A program made the translations under genes and the position numbers. This document shows positions 9,242 to 16,679 of a DNA stretch of 64,000 nt, in pieces. Every line of letters starts with the position of its first letter. The stretch's first letter is position 1. The DNA lies in the NCBI GenBank assembly GCA_937928545.1, contig CALGJQ010000036.1, positions 1-64,000 on the forward strand. The letters are read 5' to 3'. The stretch comes from an uncultured Verrucomicrobiales bacterium (GTDB lineage Bacteria > Verrucomicrobiota > Verrucomicrobiia > Verrucomicrobiales > Akkermansiaceae). The notes beneath the pieces were generated by a model, which was not told the origin of the DNA, searched no databases, and saw only the letters and a list, made by a program, of their open reading frames with translations.

Positions 9242-11257
9242 ATGAATGACGACAATTTTATCGACCAAGCCCTCAAGGAACACGCCCGACTTGAAGGAAA
9301 AGATGATCAAGCCTTCCTCGACCAGTTGGAAGAAGAGCTCGACCAACATCCTGTCAAAAATGAGAAGGCGATTAGCAAAAAGAAAAGAGGTTCAGCCTTT
9401 TCCGCGATCGCAGCCCTCTTCCTGATCACTGGGACCGCTCTTGGGATCTTTTTCCTCAGTGAAAAAATGAAGGAGCGCGCGGCAGACGATGTTGCGATTC
9501 TTAGTGTGGATGAACCTCAATCTATGGACATTCAAGAAAGTGTTCAGCTTTCAAGAGGAAGAATCCAGTCCTCAACGAGTCCAGCGCCTTCGGGCTCTAT
9601 TTCTACCGTTCCATTGGGAGGTTCTGTGAATGGGCCTGTTGATTTTCTTGTGGAAGGTGAAGGCTCTAGGGGGAGGTATCCTTTAGCGACTCCTGCGCCA
9701 ATGGTCCTAGGATCTAGTGAATCAACGAGGAAGGTAGGAAGCCAGGGGATTATTGATGCGGAAGAAGCTCCTCGATTCAGAAGTATTCCTGCCGTAGGTC
9801 GTCTTTTTGGAGACGCGAAAGAAGTTCCTTCCGGTGAGCAATATGGCCAGCTCATCGAGACCTCTTTTCTCTCGCCGCTCAAAGCGCCGCTTTCGACCTT
9901 CTCGACCGATGTCGATACCGCGTCTTATACGAACATTCGTCGTCACGTGCAGAACAATCAGGCGATCAATCCGAATGCCGTTCGCATCGAGGAAATGATC
10001 AATTATTTCGACTACTCCTACCCGCAGCCAGAGGGCGCGCATCCCTTCGCTGTTCAGAGTGAGGTTGCGTCGTGTCCGTGGAATGAGAATCACCGCCTCG
10101 TGAAAATTGGCCTGCAAGGAAAGTCCGTGAATCAGGGCGAGCGCAAGGCCGCGAATCTGGTCTTCCTCATCGATGTCTCAGGCTCGATGAGTAACGCCGA
10201 TAAACTCCCGCTCCTCGTCCAATCGTTCCAACTTCTTCTTAAAGAATTGAATGAAGATGACCGCGTCAGCCTCGTCGTTTACGCCGGACGCCAAGCCGTT
10301 CTTCTCGCTCCCACTGCGATCGATGACTCTGGCCGAAGCCAAGTTGCGAAGGCTCTTCAAAACCTTTCTGCTGGAGGCTCCACGCATGGCTCTGCGGGAA
10401 TCACCACTGCTTACGAACTCGCTCGCAAGGCTTTCATTACGGGAGGGGTGAATCGCGTCATCCTTGCCACGGATGGTGACTTCAACGTCGGCGTCACCAA
10501 TCATGAAGCCCTTCTGCAGCTCGTCAAAAAGCAAGCCGATGGCAACATCTCCCTCACCGTTCTTGGCTTCGGTCAGGGGAATCTCAATGATGCTCTTCTC
10601 GAAAATCTCACGAACAAGGGCGATGGGAATTACTACTACCTCGACTCCCTCCGCGAGGGGCGAAAAGTCTTCCAAAGCGGCCTTACGGGCACGATTCAGA
10701 CCATTGCGAAAGATGTAAAAATTCAGGTCGAGTTCAACCCCGGGAAAGTCGCGCAGTATCGCCTCATCGGCTATGGGAATCGCCGCTTGCGGGATGAAGA
10801 TTTTGCGAATGATAAGATCGATGCCGGTGACATTGGCGCGGGCCATCGTGTCACTGCGCTCTACGAAGTCATTCCCGTCGGAGCCGAGCAGTCCGCGCTT
10901 CCCAGTGGTCTGAAATATCAGAAACAAGAAGAAGCGATCGTGCCAAAAGCGAAGCTCATTGATTCTCCCGAACTCCTCACAGTGAAGCTCCGCTACAAGC
11001 AGCCCGATGGCGATGTTTCTACCGAGATGAGTGAGGCTCTGATTGATGAAAATAGTCAATGGCAGCAAGCGAGTGAAGACTTCCGCTTCGCTTCCGCGGT
11101 AAGTCTGTGGGGAATGCTCCTGCGCAGTTCGGAACACGTTGGGAGCGGTAATCCTGAGCTAGTCACCCAACTCGCTCTCAGTGGAAGAGGTGATGATGAA
11201 AAAGGCGAGCGCGCTGAGTTCTTAGATCTCCTTCGGCGCTGGTCCACGCGTCGCTAG
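9242..11257 (+). CDS. Membrane-anchored VWA-domain protein (YfbK-like), possible sigma regulator
   Basis: A 671-residue protein of the YfbK-like von Willebrand factor A group. Residues 1-50 are charged and probably cytoplasmic, residues 51-72 form a single membrane helix, and the rest should lie outside the cytoplasm. A YfbK-type domain at about 200-300 precedes the VWA domain, whose metal-ion site D311-V-S-G-S-M-S is intact (D-x-S-x-S). A-T-D-G-D-F-N-V-G supplies a later MIDAS residue. The C-terminal 150 residues match the layout of the domain that closes this family. The placement directly behind an ECF sigma gene, with a short cytoplasmic N-terminus before a membrane helix, is like a membrane anti-sigma factor, so control of the sigma factor by an envelope ligand is plausible but inferred. 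Confidence 0.85.
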   Translation: MNDDNFIDQALKEHARLEGKDDQAFLDQLEEELDQHPVKNEKAISKKKRGSAFSAIAALFLITGTALGIFFLSEKMKERAADDVAILSVDEPQSMDIQESVQLSRGRIQSSTSPAPSGSISTVPLGGSVNGPVDFLVEGEGSRGRYPLATPAPMVLGSSESTRKVGSQGIIDAEEAPRFRSIPAVGRLFGDAKEVPSGEQYGQLIETSFLSPLKAPLSTFSTDVDTASYTNIRRHVQNNQAINPNAVRIEEMINYFDYSYPQPEGAHPFAVQSEVASCPWNENHRLVKIGLQGKSVNQGERKAANLVFLIDVSGSMSNADKLPLLVQSFQLLLKELNEDDRVSLVVYAGRQAVLLAPTAIDDSGRSQVAKALQNLSAGGSTHGSAGITTAYELARKAFITGGVNRVILATDGDFNVGVTNHEALLQLVKKQADGNISLTVLGFGQGNLNDALLENLTNKGDGNYYYLDSLREGRKVFQSGLTGTIQTIAKDVKIQVEFNPGKVAQYRLIGYGNRRLRDEDFANDKIDAGDIGAGHRVTALYEVIPVGAEQSALPSGLKYQKQEEAIVPKAKLIDSPELLTVKLRYKQPDGDVSTEMSEALIDENSQWQQASEDFRFASAVSLWGMLLRSSEHVGSGNPELVTQLALSGRGDDEKGERAEFLDLLRRWSTRR

Positions 11258-11341
11258 GAGAGCGTTGTTTTCTGTCGCAGCAGAAAGGCCGCCAGTCAAA
11301 GTGGTGGGGAGGGTGATCCTTAAAATGTTTCGACGTTTCAT
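11222..11341 (-). pseudogene. Leftover gene start with a Tat-type signal peptide
   Basis: A 39-codon minus-strand frame begins M-K-R-R-N-I-L-R-I-T-L-P and runs into a hydrophobic stretch ending in S-A-A, i.e. a twin-arginine signal peptide much like that of the PhoD-like protein at 26630. It then meets a stop inside the antisense of the VWA gene's 3' end. It looks like the head of a vanished exported-protein gene. A short real peptide or chance cannot be excluded. Confidence 0.3.
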
Positions 11342-11373
11342 TTTGGATTAGTGGGTGAGATGAATTTTCATCG

Positions 11374-11904
11374 TCATTCGTTCGTAGAACGGTTGGGGTT
11401 CCCGTAAACAAAATACCGCACTCCTTGCTCGCTGTCTTCGTAATATTCGACCATACCATTGCGGACTTTTAGGAAAGCGCCGCCTTCCTTGTGGTAGATT
11501 TTTCCATCAGTAGAGATTGATTCTAAGTCTAGTCCAATGAGGCCTCCTGCTCGTGTCACTTCCCTGAAATTTTGTTTTATATTCCAAGCGGAGAATGGCG
11601 GCACTTCGTGAGTGAGCGCTTGAACGAGTCCTGCCACTGTTTGATCAAATTCGGTCATTTCACAAAACTCCATGAGCGGTGCTTTGACGTCATCGATCTC
11701 GAAAGTGACCCAAGAACTTTGGATGTGCTCGAGGAACCGTTCCTCTTTGTAGCCGATGGCAATACTTTCGAAGGTGTTGGAATTTGCTTCCTCTTTGAGT
11801 CGTTCGTAGGAGTTGAAAGCTGAAAGGTAATCGAGTGCCGCAAAGATCAAGACGATCAAGGTGGCTGCGGCGATGATGAATTTTGGGCTCAGTTTCATTC
11901 TCAT
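11374..11904 (-). CDS. Membrane-anchored protein of unknown function
   Basis: This 176-residue protein is not recognised. Residues 8-28 form one hydrophobic helix (F-I-I-A-A-A-T-L-I-V-L-I-F-A-A-L), which could be an uncleaved signal anchor, and the rest is soluble, acidic and mixed in structure, probably on the outer side of the membrane. Its ATG overlaps the TGA of the SpmAB-like gene upstream by 4 bases (ATGA), so the pair is very likely translationally coupled, and the product may assist that membrane protein. The coupling and clean coding character support a real gene. Confidence 0.6.
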   Translation of the reverse strand: MRMKLSPKFIIAAATLIVLIFAALDYLSAFNSYERLKEEANSNTFESIAIGYKEERFLEHIQSSWVTFEIDDVKAPLMEFCEMTEFDQTVAGLVQALTHEVPPFSAWNIKQNFREVTRAGGLIGLDLESISTDGKIYHKEGGAFLKVRNGMVEYYEDSEQGVRYFVYGNPNRSTNE

Positions 11905-13133
11905 CCAAAGAAGCCGTATGCCACAAAGATCGCGGCGATGATGCCGGCAAAGTCGGCGGCGAGACCGGCGAGGAGGGCGTAGCGGGTGCGGCGGATTCCT
12001 ACCGAACCGAAGTAGACGGCGAGGACGTAGAAGGTGGTTTCGGTGGAGCCTTGGAAGGTGCAGGCGAGGCGGGCGGCGAAGCTATCGACACCGTGGGTTT
12101 CCATTGCTTCGGCGGCGAGTCCCCGTGCCCCGGATCCGGAGAGAGGTTTCATGAGGGCAGTGGGGACGGCTTCGACCCAGCGGTCATCAACTTGGGCGCT
12201 CTGGGCTCCCTTTGAGATGGTATCAGTGATGGCGGTGAAGCTGCCGGATGCGCGGAAGACTCCGACCGCGACAAGCATCGCGACGAGGAAGGGGATGATC
12301 TTTACCGCGACGCCGAAGCCTTCTTTCGCACCTTCGACGAATTCCTCGTAGACATTGATCTTACGCAGGGCGCCGAGTGTGAAGAAGCCCACGACGATCG
12401 AGAAGATGACGAAGGCGGCGAGGAGGGCGGATTGGGATTCGACGGCGCTTTGAGAGAGTTGTTGGAAGTAGTAGGCAAGTCCGGCGATCGCAGTGGTCAT
12501 TCCGAGAAGCCAGACGAAGACGATGGGGCGGAAGAGGTTAATCTTTTGAATGAGAGAGACAATGGTGAGCCCGGCGAGTGAGGAGCAGTAGGTGGCGATG
12601 AGGATGGGGACAAAGATATCAGCCGGGTTTTCCGCACCAGCGGCGGAGCGAAGAATCATGACCGAGACGGGGATGATGGTGAGGCCACTCGTATTTAGGA
12701 CGAGGAACATGATCTGGGCATTTGAGGCGGTGTCTTTCTTGGGGTTGATTTCCTGGAGGTCCTTCATTGCTTTGAGGCCCAGCGGGGTGGCGGCATTGTC
12801 GAGGCCGAGGAGGTTGGCGGCGAAGTTCATGATGATGGAACCTTGAGCGGGGTGGCCTTTGGGGACTTCGGGAAAGAGTCGCACGAAGAGGGGGCTGAGG
12901 AGTCGGGCGAGGATGTTTACGGAGCCGGACTTTTCGCCGACTCGCATGATGCCGAGCCAGAGGGCCATGCCGCCGATGTAGCCGAGGGAGAGGGTGGTGC
13001 CGATCTTTGCCATGTCGAAGAGGGCAGTCATCATGGCCGGGAAGACGCTGTAGTCTTGCCAGAAGATTGTTTTGGCGAGGGCGACGATGAAGGCGATGAG
13101 GAAGAAGCCGAGCCAGATGAAGTTGAGGGCCAT
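11901..13133 (-). CDS. SpmA/SpmB-like nucleoside-recognition (Gate) membrane protein
   Basis: A 410-residue polytopic membrane protein with about ten hydrophobic helices. It matches the fused form of the spore maturation proteins SpmA and SpmB found in non-sporulating bacteria: the N-terminal half carries N-F-A-A-N-L-L-G-L-D-N-A-A-T-P-L-G, the hallmark loop of SpmA, and a second Gate domain follows after about residue 220, with P-L-S-G-S-G-A-R-G as its loop. Gate domains are thought to form transport cores, but the substrate is unknown in this group. The gene overlaps the next one by 4 bases. Confidence 0.85.
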   Translation of the reverse strand: MALNFIWLGFFLIAFIVALAKTIFWQDYSVFPAMMTALFDMAKIGTTLSLGYIGGMALWLGIMRVGEKSGSVNILARLLSPLFVRLFPEVPKGHPAQGSIIMNFAANLLGLDNAATPLGLKAMKDLQEINPKKDTASNAQIMFLVLNTSGLTIIPVSVMILRSAAGAENPADIFVPILIATYCSSLAGLTIVSLIQKINLFRPIVFVWLLGMTTAIAGLAYYFQQLSQSAVESQSALLAAFVIFSIVVGFFTLGALRKINVYEEFVEGAKEGFGVAVKIIPFLVAMLVAVGVFRASGSFTAITDTISKGAQSAQVDDRWVEAVPTALMKPLSGSGARGLAAEAMETHGVDSFAARLACTFQGSTETTFYVLAVYFGSVGIRRTRYALLAGLAADFAGIIAAIFVAYGFFG

Positions 13134-13295
13134 TCCTTAGAGTCTTGGTTCTGGAGGGAAGAGTCAAGAAGGGGGCACGGAGGATTCCAGTTGACTCAGG
13201 CCGTCATCGAACCTAAACGAACGGCGTTCCTGAGATTGCTCTAGCCAACCGAATGGGACTTTTCACCTCCTTACTGCTAGGAACAAACTACGATC

Positions 13296-13499
13296 ATGGC
13301 CTCCACAGAAGAACGCAACAAAAACAGAACTCGTCCCTCAAAGTCGAATTCAGCGAGAAACAAACGTCAAGCTGACCACCGTAAGCGTCTCATCGCCTTG
13401 GGAGTGGACGAAGCGATTGTCGCAAAAATGACCCCGAAAGAGGTTCGCGATAAGTTGAAGTACCCAGCCAAAGTGGCGAAGGAGTTCGGCTCGAAGTAA
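13296..13499 (+). CDS. Small basic protein of unknown function
   Basis: A 67-residue, Lys/Arg/Asn-rich protein whose first third looks disordered (N-K-N-R-T-R-P-S-K) and whose second half predicts a short helical unit (D-E-A-I-V-A-K-M-T-P-K-E-V-R-D-K-L). It could bind nucleic acid, but no family is recognised. Support for a real gene comes from a clean ATG, its own upstream intergenic space and a strong terminator 30 bases past the stop. Confidence 0.55.
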   Translation: MASTEERNKNRTRPSKSNSARNKRQADHRKRLIALGVDEAIVAKMTPKEVRDKLKYPAKVAKEFGSK

Positions 13500-13527
13500 T
13501 CCTCATTGGATTCATAAATAGATTTTT

Positions 13528-13557
13528 AAAAGGCCGCATTGAGTGCGGCCTTTTTTT
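13528..13557 (+). terminator. Rho-independent terminator
   Basis: Stem AGGCCGCA / TGCGGCCT (13531-13538 with 13544-13551) closes a 5-base TTGAG loop and is followed directly by a run of seven T. It ends the small basic-protein transcript. The preceding A run also gives partial function on the other strand. Confidence 0.9.
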
Positions 13558-13620
13558 GTGTTCTTCGGAATCCTCTCATTCTCTCTTTTCGCAATCGTTC
13601 AGAATGAATATGACCTCGCC

Positions 13621-13971
13621 ATGAGCATTCAGAGACAGGAGACCAAGCAACGGATGAGCCGCGTCGTCATTCACAACGACACCATCTACCTCTGCGGACA
13701 GGTCGCGAAAGACTCCAGCCAAGGGGTCACGGAGCAGACCGCCACGATGCTTGAGAAAGTGGATGACTTACTCCTTCAGTCTGGCTCAGACCGTGAGCAT
13801 CTCCTTTCTGCAACCATCTATGTGCGAGACATGAAGGATTTTGCAGCGATGAATGACGTTTGGGACGCCTGGGTGCCAGAAGGTCATGCCCCAGCGCGAG
13901 CCTGCGTGGAGGCGCGGATGGCACGGGCCGAACTCTTAGTGGAGATCTCAGTGGTTGCGGCCGTGAGATGA
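13621..13971 (+). CDS. RidA/YjgF-family protein
   Basis: A 116-residue member of the Rid family, small cytosolic proteins that form trimers. The founding members hydrolyse reactive enamine/imine intermediates from amino-acid metabolism. The fold signature is present: L-C-G-Q-V-A, then a central [13 protein letters not shown], and near the end [11 protein letters not shown], where the first Arg is the usual catalytic residue. A longer reading from 13543 is rejected because it would begin inside the preceding terminator, so ATG 13621 is used. Which Rid subgroup this is cannot be said, and deaminase activity is not certain. Confidence 0.82.
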   Translation: MSIQRQETKQRMSRVVIHNDTIYLCGQVAKDSSQGVTEQTATMLEKVDDLLLQSGSDREHLLSATIYVRDMKDFAAMNDVWDAWVPEGHAPARACVEARMARAELLVEISVVAAVR

Positions 13972-13988
13972 ATCGTGAATTTTGAGGG

Positions 13989-14055
13989 TGGACTGGTGAG
14001 TTGCGGATGGGGCTCTCTCCGTCAAAGCGAAAGCTCCCAAAAATTCACCAGTCCA
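13989..14055. repeat. Spaced inverted repeat
   Basis: TGGACTGGTGA (13989-13999) is repeated as its exact reverse complement TCACCAGTCCA (14045-14055) with 45 bases between. It lies after the RidA gene. No T run follows, so it is not a standard terminator. It could be a large hairpin or a small repeat element. Confidence 0.5.
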
Positions 14056-14192
14056 CATTCACCATTCTAATCTCCCGCTCACTCGACCACCCCCAAATTT
14101 GCCCACATCAAACTAGCTCAGATCACCAAAAATCATTAAAAATTGAGGGATTGAGCAGACTTCTCTTTTTGTAAGCTCGGCATGAATGGCAA

Positions 14193-14417
14193 ATGGACGG
14201 CGAAGTAAATTTCAGCACGGTCGACACCGAAGACCCACAAGGGCTCACCCCAGAATCGTTCCAATCTAATCTCACCGAATCCGAAATCCATCTTTACGAT
14301 GGCGGGAACGTCCTCATCCCAATCATTGGCGAAGACGGAACTCCCATGATTCAAATCATTACCTTCGAGCGACTCGATGCGACCGGAAAACGATTCTGGC
14401 CACCAAGCTCAGAGTAA
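14193..14417 (+). CDS. Small acidic protein of unknown function
   Basis: A 74-residue acidic open frame with no recognised family. It lacks a signal peptide or membrane helix and predicts mostly beta structure (N-V-L-I-P-I-I-G, then M-I-Q-I-I-T-F). It sits alone between the RidA gene and the convergent CBASS operon, with no strong ribosome binding site in front of the ATG. It is a modest candidate. Confidence 0.4.
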   Translation: MDGEVNFSTVDTEDPQGLTPESFQSNLTESEIHLYDGGNVLIPIIGEDGTPMIQIITFERLDATGKRFWPPSSE

Positions 14418-14451
14418 GTCGCTGGTCTTCACTGAGCGACTCGTAGGGATC

Positions 14452-14580
14452 TCAGTTCGCACCGGAGGAGCCTCCAGTGTTGCTGTCCCAGATCAGCTCC
14501 ATTTCAGTCATCTCTATAATTCGATAACCTACTTCAAATGAGTTCTTAGGGAGTGTTTCACCTTGTTGTATGCTTGGCAT
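14452..14580 (-). CDS. Possible 42-residue peptide at the end of the CBASS operon
   Basis: A 42-codon frame begins 21 bases after the cap5 stop, on the same strand. The peptide is acidic and ends in a Gly/Ser-rich tail (N-T-G-G-S-S-G-A-N). It reads like coding sequence, but no good ribosome binding site stands before its ATG and no family is recognised. It may be a small accessory gene of the operon or chance. Confidence 0.3.
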   Translation of the reverse strand: MPSIQQGETLPKNSFEVGYRIIEMTEMELIWDSNTGGSSGAN

Positions 14581-14601
14581 ACGAATTTTCAGACTTTCAA
14601 G

Positions 14602-16185
14602 TCAGTCCTCCGTTGGACTGGACAACGAAGGACCACATTCAGTTGGTGAAATTTTAATCCTAGGAACTACTTTATCTTTGGTAAGAAAGTCAGAGACGAT
14701 AACCTTCGGATGATATTGTTCAATGGCTCTCCCGAAATATAAGCAGGCTGCGTTAGAGGCACATGGTAGAAGGTGAATTGTAGAAACTTTATAGTCAGTA
14801 GAAATTTTATGGAGAAGAATATTCATGAGGTGCTGGAATTCCAGCCCATCAGCTGGGTGGCCGATGCAATTACCTGACTGCTCTTTAACTGTGACAATGA
14901 TTTCACTCGAATTTTCCTGACTTAGGATCTCTTCTGATCTTTTCGATAAAGAGTTCGGGCTTGCGGTCAACTCGAGTCGGATAACAACAGAGTCCAAATT
15001 CTGAGGGATTATTGGAGGCTCAACGATCAGTATCTTAGCTCCAACGGGTTCTTGAAGCGGCCAACACCACTGTCCCAATTCTCTGGTTCGTAACGCAGCC
15101 ATAACGTTGTTCTTGTTCCCGATTAGAGCCCCTAATGACACGAGAAGGGGCATAGGGCCACTTGCAAAAATCCCATAAGATTGGCCACTAGACTGGGCTG
15201 TCTGTTCTAAGTGGGCATGAGACGCTCTTAACATGTGAGGAGCAAACTTCCAAAAATCATCGGACTTGTCGTCTTTGGATCCAGAAATGTTTGAATCATC
15301 AATGATTTGAAGTTCTCCACTGGATCTCAGAAACGAAGTAGCCAAGCAGTTGCTCACTTCTCGGGGTGTTGGAGGAGAAACGGGCTGGCCGTTTATTGGC
15401 CAACAAAAACTATAGGTTTTGACTGGGTGAAACTTAAGAAGGTCAAGAAGAGCATTCTTGTCGGTGATGAATCTCGTCCTCATCGCTTCAAGCCTATCTC
15501 TAGGGAAATCTGCGCAAGCAACTCTGTCGATCAAGCGGTGGCACTTGTCGCAGAGTAGCATCACATTGGAAGGAACATCGGATAGCAGCGCAGATTCTCC
15601 GACTTCTCCTCGTGGTCCTTCTTCAGAGGATGCGACGATATGGGCAAGGTAGCCAAAATAAGAATCATCCCCGGAAAGCTCGTTTTGGTTGAGTTTCTCG
15701 GCGCAACCTTCGAACATGCATCTCATCGAAGCGTCGTCGAACACTTTCCGCCCTGTATCTGTACTGAATTTCTCTCCTCGGCCTTTCCCATGTTTGACGC
15801 CTTTTTTGGGTTCTTCGAAAACCTGTTTAAGATGTTTTTGAATCAATCCATCTCTTGAGCAATGGGCTAGAAAAACAGAGACTTTCTCAAGAGATAAAAT
15901 GTCTTCTTTCTGAATGCTTGATTTCGATGTGAACAGAAATCGCGACTGTCTTTTAGGGGCAAATAGGTTTGTGACTTTCCATGCGTCTTTCTCACAAATA
16001 TTGGCACGGAATGCTGCTATAACCACTTCGTTTTCAAGAAGGACAAAAATCGAGTTGTGATGATTCTCGTCGGTTAGCAGTCCAAATTCAGACCACAAAG
16101 TGTTCTCGTTTTCTAGGGTTTCGAAGTAGTTCGAGACATCTAGGTAGCTGGAGAATGGAGGGCTTTCAGTCTGCATTTTTTTCAT
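14602..16185 (-). CDS. cap5: CBASS effector Cap5: HNH nuclease with SAVED sensor, extra N-terminal domain
   Basis: Effector nuclease of a CBASS anti-phage system: a cyclic nucleotide bound by the SAVED domain switches on DNA cutting by the HNH domain. HNH lies at about residues 143-240, with zinc pair C156-x4-C161, catalytic His182 in L-A-H-I-V-A, and C212-D-K-C215-H216. SAVED lies at about 255-500: I-F-A-S-G-P-M-P-L near 339 and a closing H-L-L-P-C-A-S-N-A-A-C-L-Y-F-G-R-A near 471-486. Typical Cap5 proteins are roughly 400 residues and begin close to the HNH domain. This one has 527, with about 140 additional N-terminal residues of mixed alpha/beta character and no recognised motif. The ATG overlaps the cap3 TGA (ATGA). 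The cyclic nucleotide it recognises cannot be deduced from sequence alone. Confidence 0.9.
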   Translation of the reverse strand: MKKMQTESPPFSSYLDVSNYFETLENENTLWSEFGLLTDENHHNSIFVLLENEVVIAAFRANICEKDAWKVTNLFAPKRQSRFLFTSKSSIQKEDILSLEKVSVFLAHCSRDGLIQKHLKQVFEEPKKGVKHGKGRGEKFSTDTGRKVFDDASMRCMFEGCAEKLNQNELSGDDSYFGYLAHIVASSEEGPRGEVGESALLSDVPSNVMLLCDKCHRLIDRVACADFPRDRLEAMRTRFITDKNALLDLLKFHPVKTYSFCWPINGQPVSPPTPREVSNCLATSFLRSSGELQIIDDSNISGSKDDKSDDFWKFAPHMLRASHAHLEQTAQSSGQSYGIFASGPMPLLVSLGALIGNKNNVMAALRTRELGQWCWPLQEPVGAKILIVEPPIIPQNLDSVVIRLELTASPNSLSKRSEEILSQENSSEIIVTVKEQSGNCIGHPADGLEFQHLMNILLHKISTDYKVSTIHLLPCASNAACLYFGRAIEQYHPKVIVSDFLTKDKVVPRIKISPTECGPSLSSPTED

Positions 16186-16679
16186 TTCTCTGTGGGTGTA
16201 TTTAGGCTGATGAACTTCATTTTGGTGATCCTATTATTCACCGAAAGATACGCTGATGTGCTTTTGAGCCCTACAATAACGAAACAGAATTCTCGGAATT
16301 GAGGGTTGGCTTCTTGCTGCCTCTCCCATCCCCGGAAATCAGCTTGAGATGGAGACGGGTCATCTTCGGGATGGGTGTGCCATGTTCCAAGTAATCGGAT
16401 TTTCCCTCCGGAATTTTTAGCTTCTAGATCAAGTTCTTTCTGATGATTTTTTCCTGAAATTTTGAAAGTGAACCGTGTTCGGTTGTCCGATTTTTTTGGC
16501 ACAGTGGCTTTTTCTAACCAAATGCGACTTGTATCAGAGTCAATCGAAGCCATCAAAATTCCACATGCTTCAGGAGTATCCGAATATTTTTGTCGGTGCT
16601 CGTCCCATTTTTTTTGGACAGAATCCTCGACAAGAAGGAGGACTCCTTTGTCTACGAAGCCAATTTTATAGCTCTTCAT
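16182..16679 (-). CDS. cap3: CBASS Cap3: JAMM-family deconjugating protease
   Basis: A 165-residue JAB/MPN metalloprotease. In type II CBASS, Cap3 cuts the isopeptide bond that Cap2 makes between the CD-NTase C-terminus and a target, reversing priming. The JAMM zinc motif is complete: Glu37 in P-E-A-C-G-I-L-M, then H101-T-H103-P, and after seven residues S111-Q-A-D114. An ATG at 16697 would give six more residues, but the ATG at 16679 is preferred because it makes the same 4-base ATGA overlap with the upstream stop that every other junction in the operon shows. Confidence 0.92.
   Translation of the reverse strand: MKSYKIGFVDKGVLLLVEDSVQKKWDEHRQKYSDTPEACGILMASIDSDTSRIWLEKATVPKKSDNRTRFTFKISGKNHQKELDLEAKNSGGKIRLLGTWHTHPEDDPSPSQADFRGWERQQEANPQFREFCFVIVGLKSTSAYLSVNNRITKMKFISLNTPTEK

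Noticed and set aside
13543-13620. Longer N-terminus for the RidA-like protein
   Set aside because: This start lies inside a strong terminator hairpin, and the added residues are not found in the Rid family.
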